Shown here: in pieces, positions 17,920 to 26,070 of the stretch
How the letters are laid out: each line of letters starts with the position of its first letter
Numbering within the stretch: the first letter of the stretch is position 1
Assembly (NCBI GenBank): GCA_027100635.1
Contig: JAMOOQ010000021.1
Location: 1 to 48,207, forward strand
From: Campylobacteraceae bacterium
GTDB taxonomy: Bacteria; Campylobacterota; Campylobacteria; Campylobacterales; Sulfurovaceae
Direction: 5' to 3'
Length of the DNA: 48,207 nt
Notes under the pieces: generated by a model
Databases searched by the model: none
Seen by the model: the letters and a program-made list of their open reading frames with translations, nothing else
Told to the model about the DNA's origin: nothing
Translations under genes and position numbers: made by a program

Positions 17920-19856
17920 AAAATAGTAAAAGAAGATATTATAATATATCTAAACCAAAAAGAGGGCTGGTAATTTGGTTAGCTATGAAAGATTTGATTT
18001 TTGAAAATCTTATCACTATTAATCTTATAATCGGAACCGCTGCCATTATCGCACCTCTTTTAATCTTATTTGGTATTAAATTTGGAACTATAGAAACCAT
18101 GACTAATAGATTAGTTAATGACCCTAAGAATCTTGAAATTCGTCCAATATCAAGTAACTCATATAGTCAAAATTGGTTTACTAAAATTAAAGAAAATTCT
18201 TATATAGATTTTGTAATTCCTATGACTAGACAACTATCCTCTTCTGTTGAAATAGCATCTATCACCTCTAAGAAAAAACTAACAGCTGATTTAATAGCTA
18301 CAGATAAAGGCGATCCTTTACTATTGCAAAATGGTGGTGAGATACCAAAGCAAAAATCTTGTGTACTAACTCATACCATAGCAAAAGAGTTAAATTTAAA
18401 AAAGGGAGATACTCTTAAATGTACAGTTTCAAGATTTGTAAATAAAAAAATACAAAGAAAGTCTCTATCTCTAAAAATTGTTTCTATATTATCTCAAAGG
18501 GCAGGTTTTTTAAAAAGTATATATGTTCCATTAGATATTGTAGAGAATATAGAAAAATATAAAGATGGTTTAGCAGTGCCACAATGGAATTGGAAAGGTA
18601 AACTCTCAGAGGCTTATCCTATTTATGATGGAGTATTTGTATCTGTAGCAAAGAAACTAGATAGACTAGCTCAAATTAAACTTTTAACAGGAACAGGATT
18701 TGCATATATAGATGCTATAGATTTAGTTAAAGCTCAAGAAAAAGCAGGATATAGTTTTGACTCTAATAGATATTTATATTTTATAAAACCATATAAAAAT
18801 AGTATTAATGATGATAATCTAGGTTCATTAAAAATAAAGTTAAGAGGTAAAAAAGCGAAACTTTATCCTTGGGTAAAACCAATTGAGTCTAGTATTAGAA
18901 ATGGTAAACAAGAGATAGATATAAAAATTTTAGCATTACCAAAAAATATCAAAAAACTAAAACCTTTAACGCTTTATATTTTTAAAAATTCATCGGAAGT
19001 GATGGCTTTAGCCTCACGAAAAGCTGGAGCTAAAGTACCAGTTCTGAGTAATACAATAATGACAATAAAAGTAAATCAACGAGAATTAACTATGCCTATA
19101 GATATACAATCAATAGATTTCTTACAAGATCTATCAGCTTCAGCCTTACAAAAAGCTGGAGCTAAAGCACCAGTTCCGAGTTTTGAAAGAATTCTAATAG
19201 ATATAAATTCCTCTTTTGCTTTTATGGATGTAGATAGCATAGGTAAATTATCCCTTTTAAGACAAAGAAACTTACACTATGATTTGGAGATTAAAAAATT
19301 CTTATTATCCAAAAGAGGATATGCAAGTTTTAGAATCTATGCAAAAACTCTTGATGATGTATCTAAACTTAAAGATTTTTTTGAAGAACAAGGTATCAGT
19401 GTATCTACTCAAGCAGAGCGTATTCATGAAGTTAGAGAGTTAGATAGATATCTTACTTTAATTTTTTGGCTTATTGCAATAGTTGGAATAATAGGTGGTG
19501 CCGCAACATTGAGTGCAAGTCTATATTCATCAGTTGAAAGAAAGAAAAAAGAGTTAAGTATTCTAAGGTTAATAGGATTTTCTAACAGTATGATTTTTCG
19601 TTTTCCTATATATCAAGGGTTAGTAATATCTATAAGTGGAGTAGCTATAGCACTTCTGTTTTTTTATATTATGGCAGGGATTATCAATACTCTTTTTAAA
19701 ACTCATTTACAAAATGGTGAATCTTTTTGTACTTTGACCATAACACATATTGGAATAGTTTTTTTATCTGCTATTTTCTTAGCAGTTGTATCAAGTGGAA
19801 TTGCTGCATATAAAACCACTAAAACAGACCCAGCAGAAGCGATGAGAGGTGAGTAG
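17916..19856 (+). CDS. FtsX-type ABC permease with two embedded palindromic elements (TagS-like)
   Basis: 646 residues. A membrane helix near 30-55 is followed by a large periplasmic domain. Three helices at the C-terminus (~510-540, ~565-590, ~610-635) form the FtsX/MacB core and end 'TDPAEAMRGE', a typical closing motif. It partners the ATPase before it. Residues ~360-378 ('SEVMALASRKAGAKVPVLS') and ~407-422 ('SASALQKAGAKAPVPS') are encoded by copies A and B of a dispersed palindrome and are probably insertions in the periplasmic domain. Such permeases usually transmit force across the membrane rather than transport. Confidence 0.88.
   Translation: MKNSKRRYYNISKPKRGLVIWLAMKDLIFENLITINLIIGTAAIIAPLLILFGIKFGTIETMTNRLVNDPKNLEIRPISSNSYSQNWFTKIKENSYIDFVIPMTRQLSSSVEIASITSKKKLTADLIATDKGDPLLLQNGGEIPKQKSCVLTHTIAKELNLKKGDTLKCTVSRFVNKKIQRKSLSLKIVSILSQRAGFLKSIYVPLDIVENIEKYKDGLAVPQWNWKGKLSEAYPIYDGVFVSVAKKLDRLAQIKLLTGTGFAYIDAIDLVKAQEKAGYSFDSNRYLYFIKPYKNSINDDNLGSLKIKLRGKKAKLYPWVKPIESSIRNGKQEIDIKILALPKNIKKLKPLTLYIFKNSSEVMALASRKAGAKVPVLSNTIMTIKVNQRELTMPIDIQSIDFLQDLSASALQKAGAKAPVPSFERILIDINSSFAFMDVDSIGKLSLLRQRNLHYDLEIKKFLLSKRGYASFRIYAKTLDDVSKLKDFFEEQGISVSTQAERIHEVRELDRYLTLIFWLIAIVGIIGGAATLSASLYSSVERKKKELSILRLIGFSNSMIFRFPIYQGLVISISGVAIALLFFYIMAGIINTLFKTHLQNGESFCTLTITHIGIVFLSAIFLAVVSSGIAAYKTTKTDPAEAMRGE
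18994..19047. repeat. protein-embedded palindromic element, copy A
   Basis: The fullest copy. Left arm 'cggaagtgatggctttagcc', spacer 'tcacgaaaagct', right arm 'ggagctaaagtaccagttct'. It is in frame in the permease gene and read as 'SEVMALASRKAGAKVPVLS'. Confidence 0.85.
19135..19179. repeat. protein-embedded palindromic element, copy B
   Basis: 88 bases after copy A in the same gene and same frame. It has a shortened left arm ('cagcttcagcctta') and an intact right half ('aaaagctggagctaaagcac' then 'cagttccga'). Read as 'SASALQKAGAKAPVPS'. Confidence 0.8.
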
Positions 19857-19885
19857 TTTAAGTTTAATAAAACAAAGGATTAAGA

Positions 19886-22312
19886 ATGTTACAAAGATTA
19901 TATAAGAATAACCAAATAAAAAAGATTTATAATTTTAGGGTACCTACAAGAGATAGCCCTACAAAAGAGGTGCGTAGGGGCAATCCCTTGTGGTTGCCTT
20001 TTGGTAATCCTAAACTAAAAAAATTATTAATGGGAGTCTCTATATTATTTTATTTTAATATCACTTTAAATGCTTCAATATCATTAAGTGATTATCCTAA
20101 AATAAAAGATAGTTGGGATGAAGGTGAATTATCAATAGCTATAAATAGATTAAAAGAGGTGGTTAAAGATAAAAGCTTAGATGATGATACTTATGAGCTA
20201 ATTAAAAAACTATCATTTCAAAAAAATAGACTTGATAAATGGTTAAAAAAAGCAGAAATTTTACTTAAACAAAAGAAATTTAAAGAAGCTAGTAAGATGA
20301 TAAAATTAGTTAAAGCGATTAATTCAAATTATACTCCATATATTAATTTAAAAAATAAAATAAAATCAACACAGCTAGAGTTAAAATATCCTAGTGAAAT
20401 AATCTTTGATGGTAAATCACTTGGTGATAAGTGGAAACCATATTCATCAAAAGGTGGAGATTTTACAAAATATGCTAAATTTGATAATGATAAGTTTATT
20501 GCTGATGTTCCAGAAGGTAATAAATGGGGAAATACGGGTGTAATTTCTGCTAATAATTTTATTAATTTTAAAGAGACAAACCAATCAAAATCTTATCATT
20601 TAAAATTTGATTTTGACAATAAAAATACAACAGGTTTTGTTATAGATATAGAGAGTCTTATTTATCTAGTTTGTAAAAAGAATGATAATGGTGAAATAAT
20701 TATAGAATTACATAAAGGTGGTTTTTATTTGTATGGGAGAATTACTTATGGTAAATTTAAACTTAATTCTATACCTAAAACTTTAGAGATAGTTATGCGT
20801 CCTGATAATAGATTTTATCTTAAATTAGCAGATGGAAGGTCTATAGAGACAGTTTTAAAAAATAATATGTCAAAGAATAATTATTCTGTAAAAATATACA
20901 CTCAGGCAGAGAAAAAAGATTTAACCTGTAAAATGGCTTTAAAATCTATAACTATGCAAGAGATACCTTTTAAAAAACAAGATTATTCAAAAATTCCAAC
21001 AAGTCAAAAACCTGTTGTTCTATTTGATGGTAGTTTAGATGGAAATTGGTTGATATATAATTCAGGGGGAGCTTTTTATAAACATGCTCATTTTTATAAA
21101 AATCAACTAATTATAGATGTTCCAAAAGATAATAAGTGGGGAATAACTGGAATTGGGTCAGTTGAACCCATGATATGGTTAGATAAATTAGGGAAAGATG
21201 GGATAGTTAAAACCACATTTTTCTTTAACTCCAATCTTACCACAGATTTTGCACTAACAATGGCAAGTCGTATAAATTCAACATGGAAAGAAGCATTAGG
21301 TTCAGAGATAGTACTTTCATGGAGAAAAACAGATGAAAATAATACTTATAAATTAGAAGTTAAAATAGATAAAAAGATAGTTCTTGATGAACTTTTAAAA
21401 TCAAAGTCACCCTCAAATATATCTTTCTCATTAAGAAAAGGAGAGGTTACAATAGAAAGTGATATTTTTGATAAAAAAATATTTCCATGGTCATATTTAA
21501 CAGATAATCGTTCACTGCATCTGTGGGCCGTCTCTTTAGCTTATAAACATAATCTATCTGCAAAAATGGCACTAAAAGAGATAATTTTAGAGAGAAAATT
21601 TGGTAATCCTATACCTGAATCAAAACCAGCAAAAGGTGTAGATGAATTACAAATAAAAGAGATTTATGGTGGTAAGACAAGAGGTAAATGGAAATGTTAT
21701 GAGAATCTTTCAAAAGATAAAAATAGTAGTTGTGATATAGAATCTTCTAATCTATCTATTAATATAAAAGAAGATGCAAAAAGTACTTTTGGTATGATCT
21801 CTAAAAAAGCAATAATCTATCTTGATAAAAGGCGTATAGATGAGGCATCTCTTAAGGTAGTGATGCACTTTAATCCAAAAAAAACAGATCATTTTTATAT
21901 AATAATGGGGCAAAAGTATCATTATATTGTATTAGAAAAAAAGGATAAAGATACCTATCTATTTAAATGGGGTGATATTTGGAGCAGAAGCGTTGATGCT
22001 AAATGGATAGAGAATAAGTGGAATGGGAAATTAAATATTCTTTTATCAAAAGATAGTTTAAAAATAGGACTTGATGGTGGTATCTCTATAAATATACCTG
22101 ATCCAATAAGTAAGAAGTTTTATATTACAATTTTAGCAACTCCACTAGATCCATATAAAAGTCTAAAAAATGGTGCAAATCTTGAATTACAGAAAATAAC
22201 AACTCAATGGATAGCACCTGATGGGATGAGTGCAGTTGATAGATGGGAATTTGTGGAAGATGAAGATTTTGATGCAGATAAATTTTTAGATGAATTAGGA
22301 GAAAAAATATAA
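19886..22312 (+). CDS. secreted protein with three DUF1080/laminin-G-like repeats
   Basis: 808 residues, with a ribosome site 'aaagga' before the ATG. Residues ~18-40 ('RVPTRDSPTKEVRRGNPLWL') are encoded by a dispersed palindrome, so the signal peptide ('KLKKLLMGVSILFYFNITLNA') starts unusually late (~46). A shorter product from the ATG at 20031 would lack the basic n-region. A TPR-like helical part follows (~75-165). Then come three related beta-sandwich units starting near 171, 377 and 592, each opening 'FDGxSLxxxW' or similar and holding 'DVPxxNKWGxTG'. These units recall DUF1080 (sugar-binding or glycosidase) domains. It is probably periplasmic. It is fourth in the vWA operon and overlaps the next gene by one base (TAATG). 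Confidence 0.75.
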   Translation: MLQRLYKNNQIKKIYNFRVPTRDSPTKEVRRGNPLWLPFGNPKLKKLLMGVSILFYFNITLNASISLSDYPKIKDSWDEGELSIAINRLKEVVKDKSLDDDTYELIKKLSFQKNRLDKWLKKAEILLKQKKFKEASKMIKLVKAINSNYTPYINLKNKIKSTQLELKYPSEIIFDGKSLGDKWKPYSSKGGDFTKYAKFDNDKFIADVPEGNKWGNTGVISANNFINFKETNQSKSYHLKFDFDNKNTTGFVIDIESLIYLVCKKNDNGEIIIELHKGGFYLYGRITYGKFKLNSIPKTLEIVMRPDNRFYLKLADGRSIETVLKNNMSKNNYSVKIYTQAEKKDLTCKMALKSITMQEIPFKKQDYSKIPTSQKPVVLFDGSLDGNWLIYNSGGAFYKHAHFYKNQLIIDVPKDNKWGITGIGSVEPMIWLDKLGKDGIVKTTFFFNSNLTTDFALTMASRINSTWKEALGSEIVLSWRKTDENNTYKLEVKIDKKIVLDELLKSKSPSNISFSLRKGEVTIESDIFDKKIFPWSYLTDNRSLHLWAVSLAYKHNLSAKMALKEIILERKFGNPIPESKPAKGVDELQIKEIYGGKTRGKWKCYENLSKDKNSSCDIESSNLSINIKEDAKSTFGMISKKAIIYLDKRRIDEASLKVVMHFNPKKTDHFYIIMGQKYHYIVLEKKDKDTYLFKWGDIWSRSVDAKWIENKWNGKLNILLSKDSLKIGLDGGISINIPDPISKKFYITILATPLDPYKSLKNGANLELQKITTQWIAPDGMSAVDRWEFVEDEDFDADKFLDELGEKI
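19937..20004. repeat. 'gggtaccc' palindromic repeat, copy 3 (coding)
   Basis: Reads 'agggtacctacaagagatag' 'ccctac' ... 'gtaggggcaatcccttgtgg' 'ttgcctttt'. It lies in frame near the 5' end of the 808-residue gene, upstream of the signal-peptide codons, and is read as 'RVPTRDSPTKEVRRGNPLWL'. Confidence 0.85.
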
Positions 22313-23481
22313 TGAAAGTTTTATATAAATTATTGTTGATAAGTAGTGTATTGATTATGTTCAATCAAAATAGTTTTGCTGATGATGTACTGAAAGGAAA
22401 AGAACTAAGAGAAAATATAATCAAAAGATTACCAAAATTAAATCATAATAAAATAGAAGCTCTAATGAAAAGAGTTGGTAAAAAAGTTCCTAAAAATTTT
22501 TATAGTTGTCTTTGTAGAAGAGATGGTGGTGGTGCATCATCAGGAGTAGGTATTTCATATCATCCTGAAATTATAGAACCTTATGATGAGAGATACACTT
22601 GCCAACACTATGGATATCCATGCATGGCTCAGGGATATGGATGCTGGAGATTTCCCTTACCTAATGATATAAATATTACAAACTATTGTATAGAACACTC
22701 TAAATATGATGATAATACTACTATTGTTGATGTGATTTTTGGAGAAGCAGAAAAAATACATCTACAACAAAATAGAAGACAAAAGTATAATAACCAACAT
22801 CCTAAAAATAGTGAAAATATAAAGAATAGTAATATAATTGTTAGTAAATCATTTGCAGAGTGTCCCATTCCATCATGTTGGATACAAGAAGCACAAGATC
22901 AATTAAGGCAAGCTATCTCTGATTCAAATCCATTAATATCTAAAGAGGAGAGAATTAGAATAATAAAGAGAAGTGCTATAACTCTTAAAGAGTATGGACA
23001 ATCACCTAATTTTTTAAAAAAAATTATACCTATTATGTTACCACAAGATAACTATATACAATCAAGAAAAGATTTAGAAGGTATAAACTCTCTACTTCAA
23101 CTTTTCAGTGGTAAGCTACTTAATCAAAAGCTAAAGTTTATTAATGAGCTACAGATTGAAGTTGTAGGGGAACAAATAAGTTTTCTTATTCCAGGAAACA
23201 CTACATTCTCAATGTCTAAAAACCTTGTACAAACAATTTTTGATTGGGATATTGTAGGAGGTACAAATAAAGGTAGATTTGATACTGTACATGGATTAGT
23301 AAAAAAATTTAGAGAATTAGCTAAAACAAAAACAATAGTAAAAAAATTAACATATATGCAAAAAGATTTATTAAAATCTACAAAACTTTTATCTAGTGAT
23401 TATAAAAAAGCTATTAGATTACAAGAAGAACTAGTTCTTTTATTTTGGAAAACTTATAATTCTACATTTACAATAAAATGA
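22312..23481 (+). CDS. secreted Cys-rich protein of unknown function
   Basis: Not recognised. 389 residues with a clear signal peptide ('LLLISSVLIMFNQNSFA'). The N-terminal third is rich in cysteines and glycines ('SCLCRRDGGGASSG', 'TCQHYGYPCMAQGYGCW', later 'CPIPSCW'), at least nine Cys, which suggests disulphides or metal binding outside the cytoplasm. The rest is mainly helical, with 'FLIPGNTTFSMSKNLVQTIFDWDIVGG'. It is last in the vWA operon, overlapping the previous gene by one base and converging on the S41 protease gene 17 bases away. The cluster context suggests an envelope component of the same system. Confidence 0.8.
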   Translation: MKVLYKLLLISSVLIMFNQNSFADDVLKGKELRENIIKRLPKLNHNKIEALMKRVGKKVPKNFYSCLCRRDGGGASSGVGISYHPEIIEPYDERYTCQHYGYPCMAQGYGCWRFPLPNDINITNYCIEHSKYDDNTTIVDVIFGEAEKIHLQQNRRQKYNNQHPKNSENIKNSNIIVSKSFAECPIPSCWIQEAQDQLRQAISDSNPLISKEERIRIIKRSAITLKEYGQSPNFLKKIIPIMLPQDNYIQSRKDLEGINSLLQLFSGKLLNQKLKFINELQIEVVGEQISFLIPGNTTFSMSKNLVQTIFDWDIVGGTNKGRFDTVHGLVKKFRELAKTKTIVKKLTYMQKDLLKSTKLLSSDYKKAIRLQEELVLLFWKTYNSTFTIK

Positions 23482-23498
23482 GAAAAATTATTAAAATC

Positions 23499-24602
23499 TT
23501 ATTTCTCAATAAACTCCTCTAACGATAAATTAGAGGTAGGAGATAAACCTTTTTTATTATATGTTTTACCATTTGGTGTTACAATTTTAGCATAAGTTAA
23601 TAAAAGAGCATCGCCATGACTAAGTTGTATAAATTTTTGTGCTACCCCTTTACCAAAGCTTTTTATCCCAATTGATTGAGCTTTATTATTTTGGGTCAAT
23701 CCTGCAATAAAAACTTCTGCTGAACTAGATGTAAAATTATCTTGTAGTAATATAATATTTTGCCCTTTTGTATAATCAGGCTTAGATGCATAATAGTGAG
23801 ATATTTCTGTTTTTGTCTGCATTGATACAATCAGAGTTTTTTTAGGCAAAAGTAAATCAGCACTATTTATAGCAGAGTATAAATTACCACCACTATTACC
23901 CCTTAAATCAATAATCAAAGGTATATTTTTTGGCCATTTTTGTAACTCTTTTAATAATTCATAAGGTGTTTCTGTTGTAAATCTAATAATCTCTAGCATT
24001 ACATAATCATCTCTAATAATTTTATTAACACTTTTAATATATTGTTCTGTTCGTTTTAACTTTATATCTATTATTTTACCTGATTTTTTTTGAAATTGTA
24101 ATTTAACAAAACTATTTAGCTCTCCTCTTATCCTGCTAGTAACAAGATAAAAGTTTTCCCCTTTAACAGGTTTATTATCTACACTAATTAGTTTATCATA
24201 TTTAGATATATTTGCTTTTTTAGCTGATTTATTGACAAATATAGAGATAATATCTTCATCCCTTTTCTGCTGATATAAAACAATTCCAACACCTGCATAG
24301 TTAGGTAAAGTTGAGTCTTGAAATGCTTTATACTCCTCTTTTGTGAAATATTCACCATATTCATCAACTTTATATATATAATCTCGAAGAATATCATATA
24401 CTATAGTTTTAGAACTATTTGAGATTAAACTTTCAGAAGAAATTTCCTTAATTACTTCATAAAGGTTTGCCATCTCATCATTAATATACCATTGACTAAA
24501 CTCATCATGTGCAACTACTGCTGTAGAGCTTATTAAAACAAAAACTAAAATATATAATTGTTTATATGTCTTCAAGTAATTCCGCCTCTTGAACTGATTC
24601 AT
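23499..24602 (-). CDS. secreted S41-family (C-terminal processing type) protease
   Basis: A periplasmic serine protease with a signal peptide ('QLYILVFVLISSTAVVA'), a PDZ-like domain (~100-185) and the S41 catalytic core. The core has 'IDLRGNSGG' (~231-239), the nucleophile Ser in 'NFTSSSAEVF' (~S294) and the lysine in 'GIKSFGKGVAQ' (K318). 367 residues. The ATG at 24602 overlaps the upstream gene by 41 bases. A TTG at 24573-24575, six bases after 'aggcgg', would start right at the signal peptide and may be the real start. By context it could process or trim a cluster protein. Confidence 0.9.
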   Translation of the reverse strand: MNQFKRRNYLKTYKQLYILVFVLISSTAVVAHDEFSQWYINDEMANLYEVIKEISSESLISNSSKTIVYDILRDYIYKVDEYGEYFTKEEYKAFQDSTLPNYAGVGIVLYQQKRDEDIISIFVNKSAKKANISKYDKLISVDNKPVKGENFYLVTSRIRGELNSFVKLQFQKKSGKIIDIKLKRTEQYIKSVNKIIRDDYVMLEIIRFTTETPYELLKELQKWPKNIPLIIDLRGNSGGNLYSAINSADLLLPKKTLIVSMQTKTEISHYYASKPDYTKGQNIILLQDNFTSSSAEVFIAGLTQNNKAQSIGIKSFGKGVAQKFIQLSHGDALLLTYAKIVTPNGKTYNKKGLSPTSNLSLEEFIEK

Positions 24603-25119
24603 CTAGTTCTTTCTTTAATAAAATATACTCTTCCTCTTTTACTTTTATATTTTCTATTTTATTTAAAATATATTGTAAACCATCACATCCATCTTGATTA
24701 TCAAGCTTACAAGATTTATTATAGTAAGTCCTTGATTTTGTTAAATTATACTCTTCCCAACTCTCTATAGAATATAACTCTCCTAAACTATTACAACTCT
24801 CACCATCATTATTAACTCTATAAGCTTTTATATAATAAATTTCTGCTTTAGAGTAATCCAATTCTACTCCTTGACCAAAAGAATATAAATCACCTAAATT
24901 TCTACATCCATTTGCACTTTCTAAATTACAAGCCTTTATATAAAATATTTTTGCTTTTTGATAATCTTTTTTAATCTCTTTACCCATCTGATAAAGAACT
25001 CCTATATCATTACAACTTTCTTTTTTATCAGCCTTACAATCCTTTTTTAAATCTATAGGTATATTAGCATATAGATTTAAACTAAAGATTATAAGAGGCA
25101 TTATTTTTATAAATTTCAA
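24562..25119 (-). CDS. secreted Sel1-like (Hcp-type) repeat protein
   Basis: 185 residues with a signal peptide ('MPLIIFSLNLYA'). Three cysteine-paired Sel1-like repeats follow ('SCNDIGVLYQMGKEIKKDYQKAK', 'GCRNLGDLYSFGQGVELDYSKAE' and a third), the layout of the Helicobacter cysteine-rich protein family. It ends in an acidic coiled coil. These are protein-interaction scaffolds of the periplasm. It lies between the lipoprotein gene (1 base away) and the protease gene, which it overlaps. Confidence 0.85.
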   Translation of the reverse strand: MKFIKIMPLIIFSLNLYANIPIDLKKDCKADKKESCNDIGVLYQMGKEIKKDYQKAKIFYIKACNLESANGCRNLGDLYSFGQGVELDYSKAEIYYIKAYRVNNDGESCNSLGELYSIESWEEYNLTKSRTYYNKSCKLDNQDGCDGLQYILNKIENIKVKEEEYILLKKELDESVQEAELLEDI

Positions 25120-25120
25120 G

Positions 25121-25354
25121 CTATTTTCTCTTACTCTTTTCGTATTCTAACTCTCTTTTTAGTTTATCAGATTTACGCTTTTGTGCATTTGTATCACTAT
25201 CTATTGATTCTAACTTTTGCTCTCTATCATTTAATCGTTTCTCATAAGCATTGGGATTATAACTAAATAATCCACCTTTTCTAGGATCAGTAGTTTTTCC
25301 AGCACATCCAGTAAATAACATAATAGATATAGCTAATAAAATATTTTTTTTCAT
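25121..25354 (-). CDS. small lipoprotein
   Basis: 77 residues. A signal peptide with lipobox 'LFTGC' (acylated Cys ~17) is followed by a short Gly/Pro stretch ('DPRKGGLFSYNP') and a charged helix ('NDREQKLESIDSDTNAQKRK') that is probably a coiled coil. Function unknown. It sits between the glycine-zipper lipoprotein and the Sel1 protein on the minus-strand arm of the cluster, and is probably cotranscribed with both. Confidence 0.8.
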   Translation of the reverse strand: MKKNILLAISIMLFTGCAGKTTDPRKGGLFSYNPNAYEKRLNDREQKLESIDSDTNAQKRKSDKLKRELEYEKSKRK

Positions 25355-25366
25355 TTTTTTCCCTTT

Positions 25367-25990
25367 TTATACTGCTGCTGATACAGAAGTAGAAGCACTT
25401 TTTCTATTCTGTCTATTTAATTTACTAAGCTGTTGACTTGTTGTACGCATCTCTCGTTGTACACGCTTAGTACCAGAACTTCTTCTTGCATTTCTAAGAA
25501 TCTTTTTTTGGTTTTTAAGTTCATTCCGAGCCATTCGTATCATTTGTTTTGACTTTCTTCTTAGTTGATCAAGTTTTCTTTTTTGTTTTAATAGAGTTGC
25601 TCGTCTAATTTTACCTTGTTTATAAAGTCTAACAAGTCTCTTAGTTTTGATAATTTCTCTTGAAAGTTTACGATTATGTAATTTTAAATTTTTATTAATT
25701 ATTCTTGCATTTCTAATACAAGCATTAAGCCAATCTTCTTCACTCGCATATTTTGCCTTTTCATTAGCCACATGAGAACCATAAGCATAACCAGCTAAAC
25801 CACCTAAAGTTGCACCCCAAGCTGCACCCTTTTTTCCATCAACAAGAGCACCCAATAAAGCACCACCTAAGATACCAACTCCTGCACCTTCTGCTTTTGT
25901 TCGTTGAGAGTCATTCATATTTGGCTGAGTACATCCACTCATTGCTAAAATAAGAATCATTGAAAATGGCAATAAAATACGCTGTTTCAT
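25367..25990 (-). CDS. glycine-zipper lipoprotein with basic coiled coil (TagQ-like position)
   Basis: I start at the second of two adjacent ATGs (25990). It lies six bases after 'aaagga' and directly before the signal peptide 'MKQRILLPFSMILILAMSGC', with lipobox 'AMSGC'. The frame extends to 26023 without a reason to use it. A glycine zipper follows ('GAGVGILGGALLGALVDGKKGAAWGATLGG'-like pattern, residues ~35-70), then a very Lys/Arg-rich helical region to the end. Glycine zippers can insert in membranes, and the basic coil could bind DNA, polyanions or protein. It is adjacent to the FGE-like gene, as TagQ is to TagR. Confidence 0.8.
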   Translation of the reverse strand: MKQRILLPFSMILILAMSGCTQPNMNDSQRTKAEGAGVGILGGALLGALVDGKKGAAWGATLGGLAGYAYGSHVANEKAKYASEEDWLNACIRNARIINKNLKLHNRKLSREIIKTKRLVRLYKQGKIRRATLLKQKRKLDQLRRKSKQMIRMARNELKNQKKILRNARRSSGTKRVQREMRTTSQQLSKLNRQNRKSASTSVSAAV

Positions 25991-26070
25991 CATATATCCT
26001 TTCTGTTTATACATATTATACATAACTTTAGAAAAATATCAACTAAATATTAAAGTTTTAAGATTAATTA

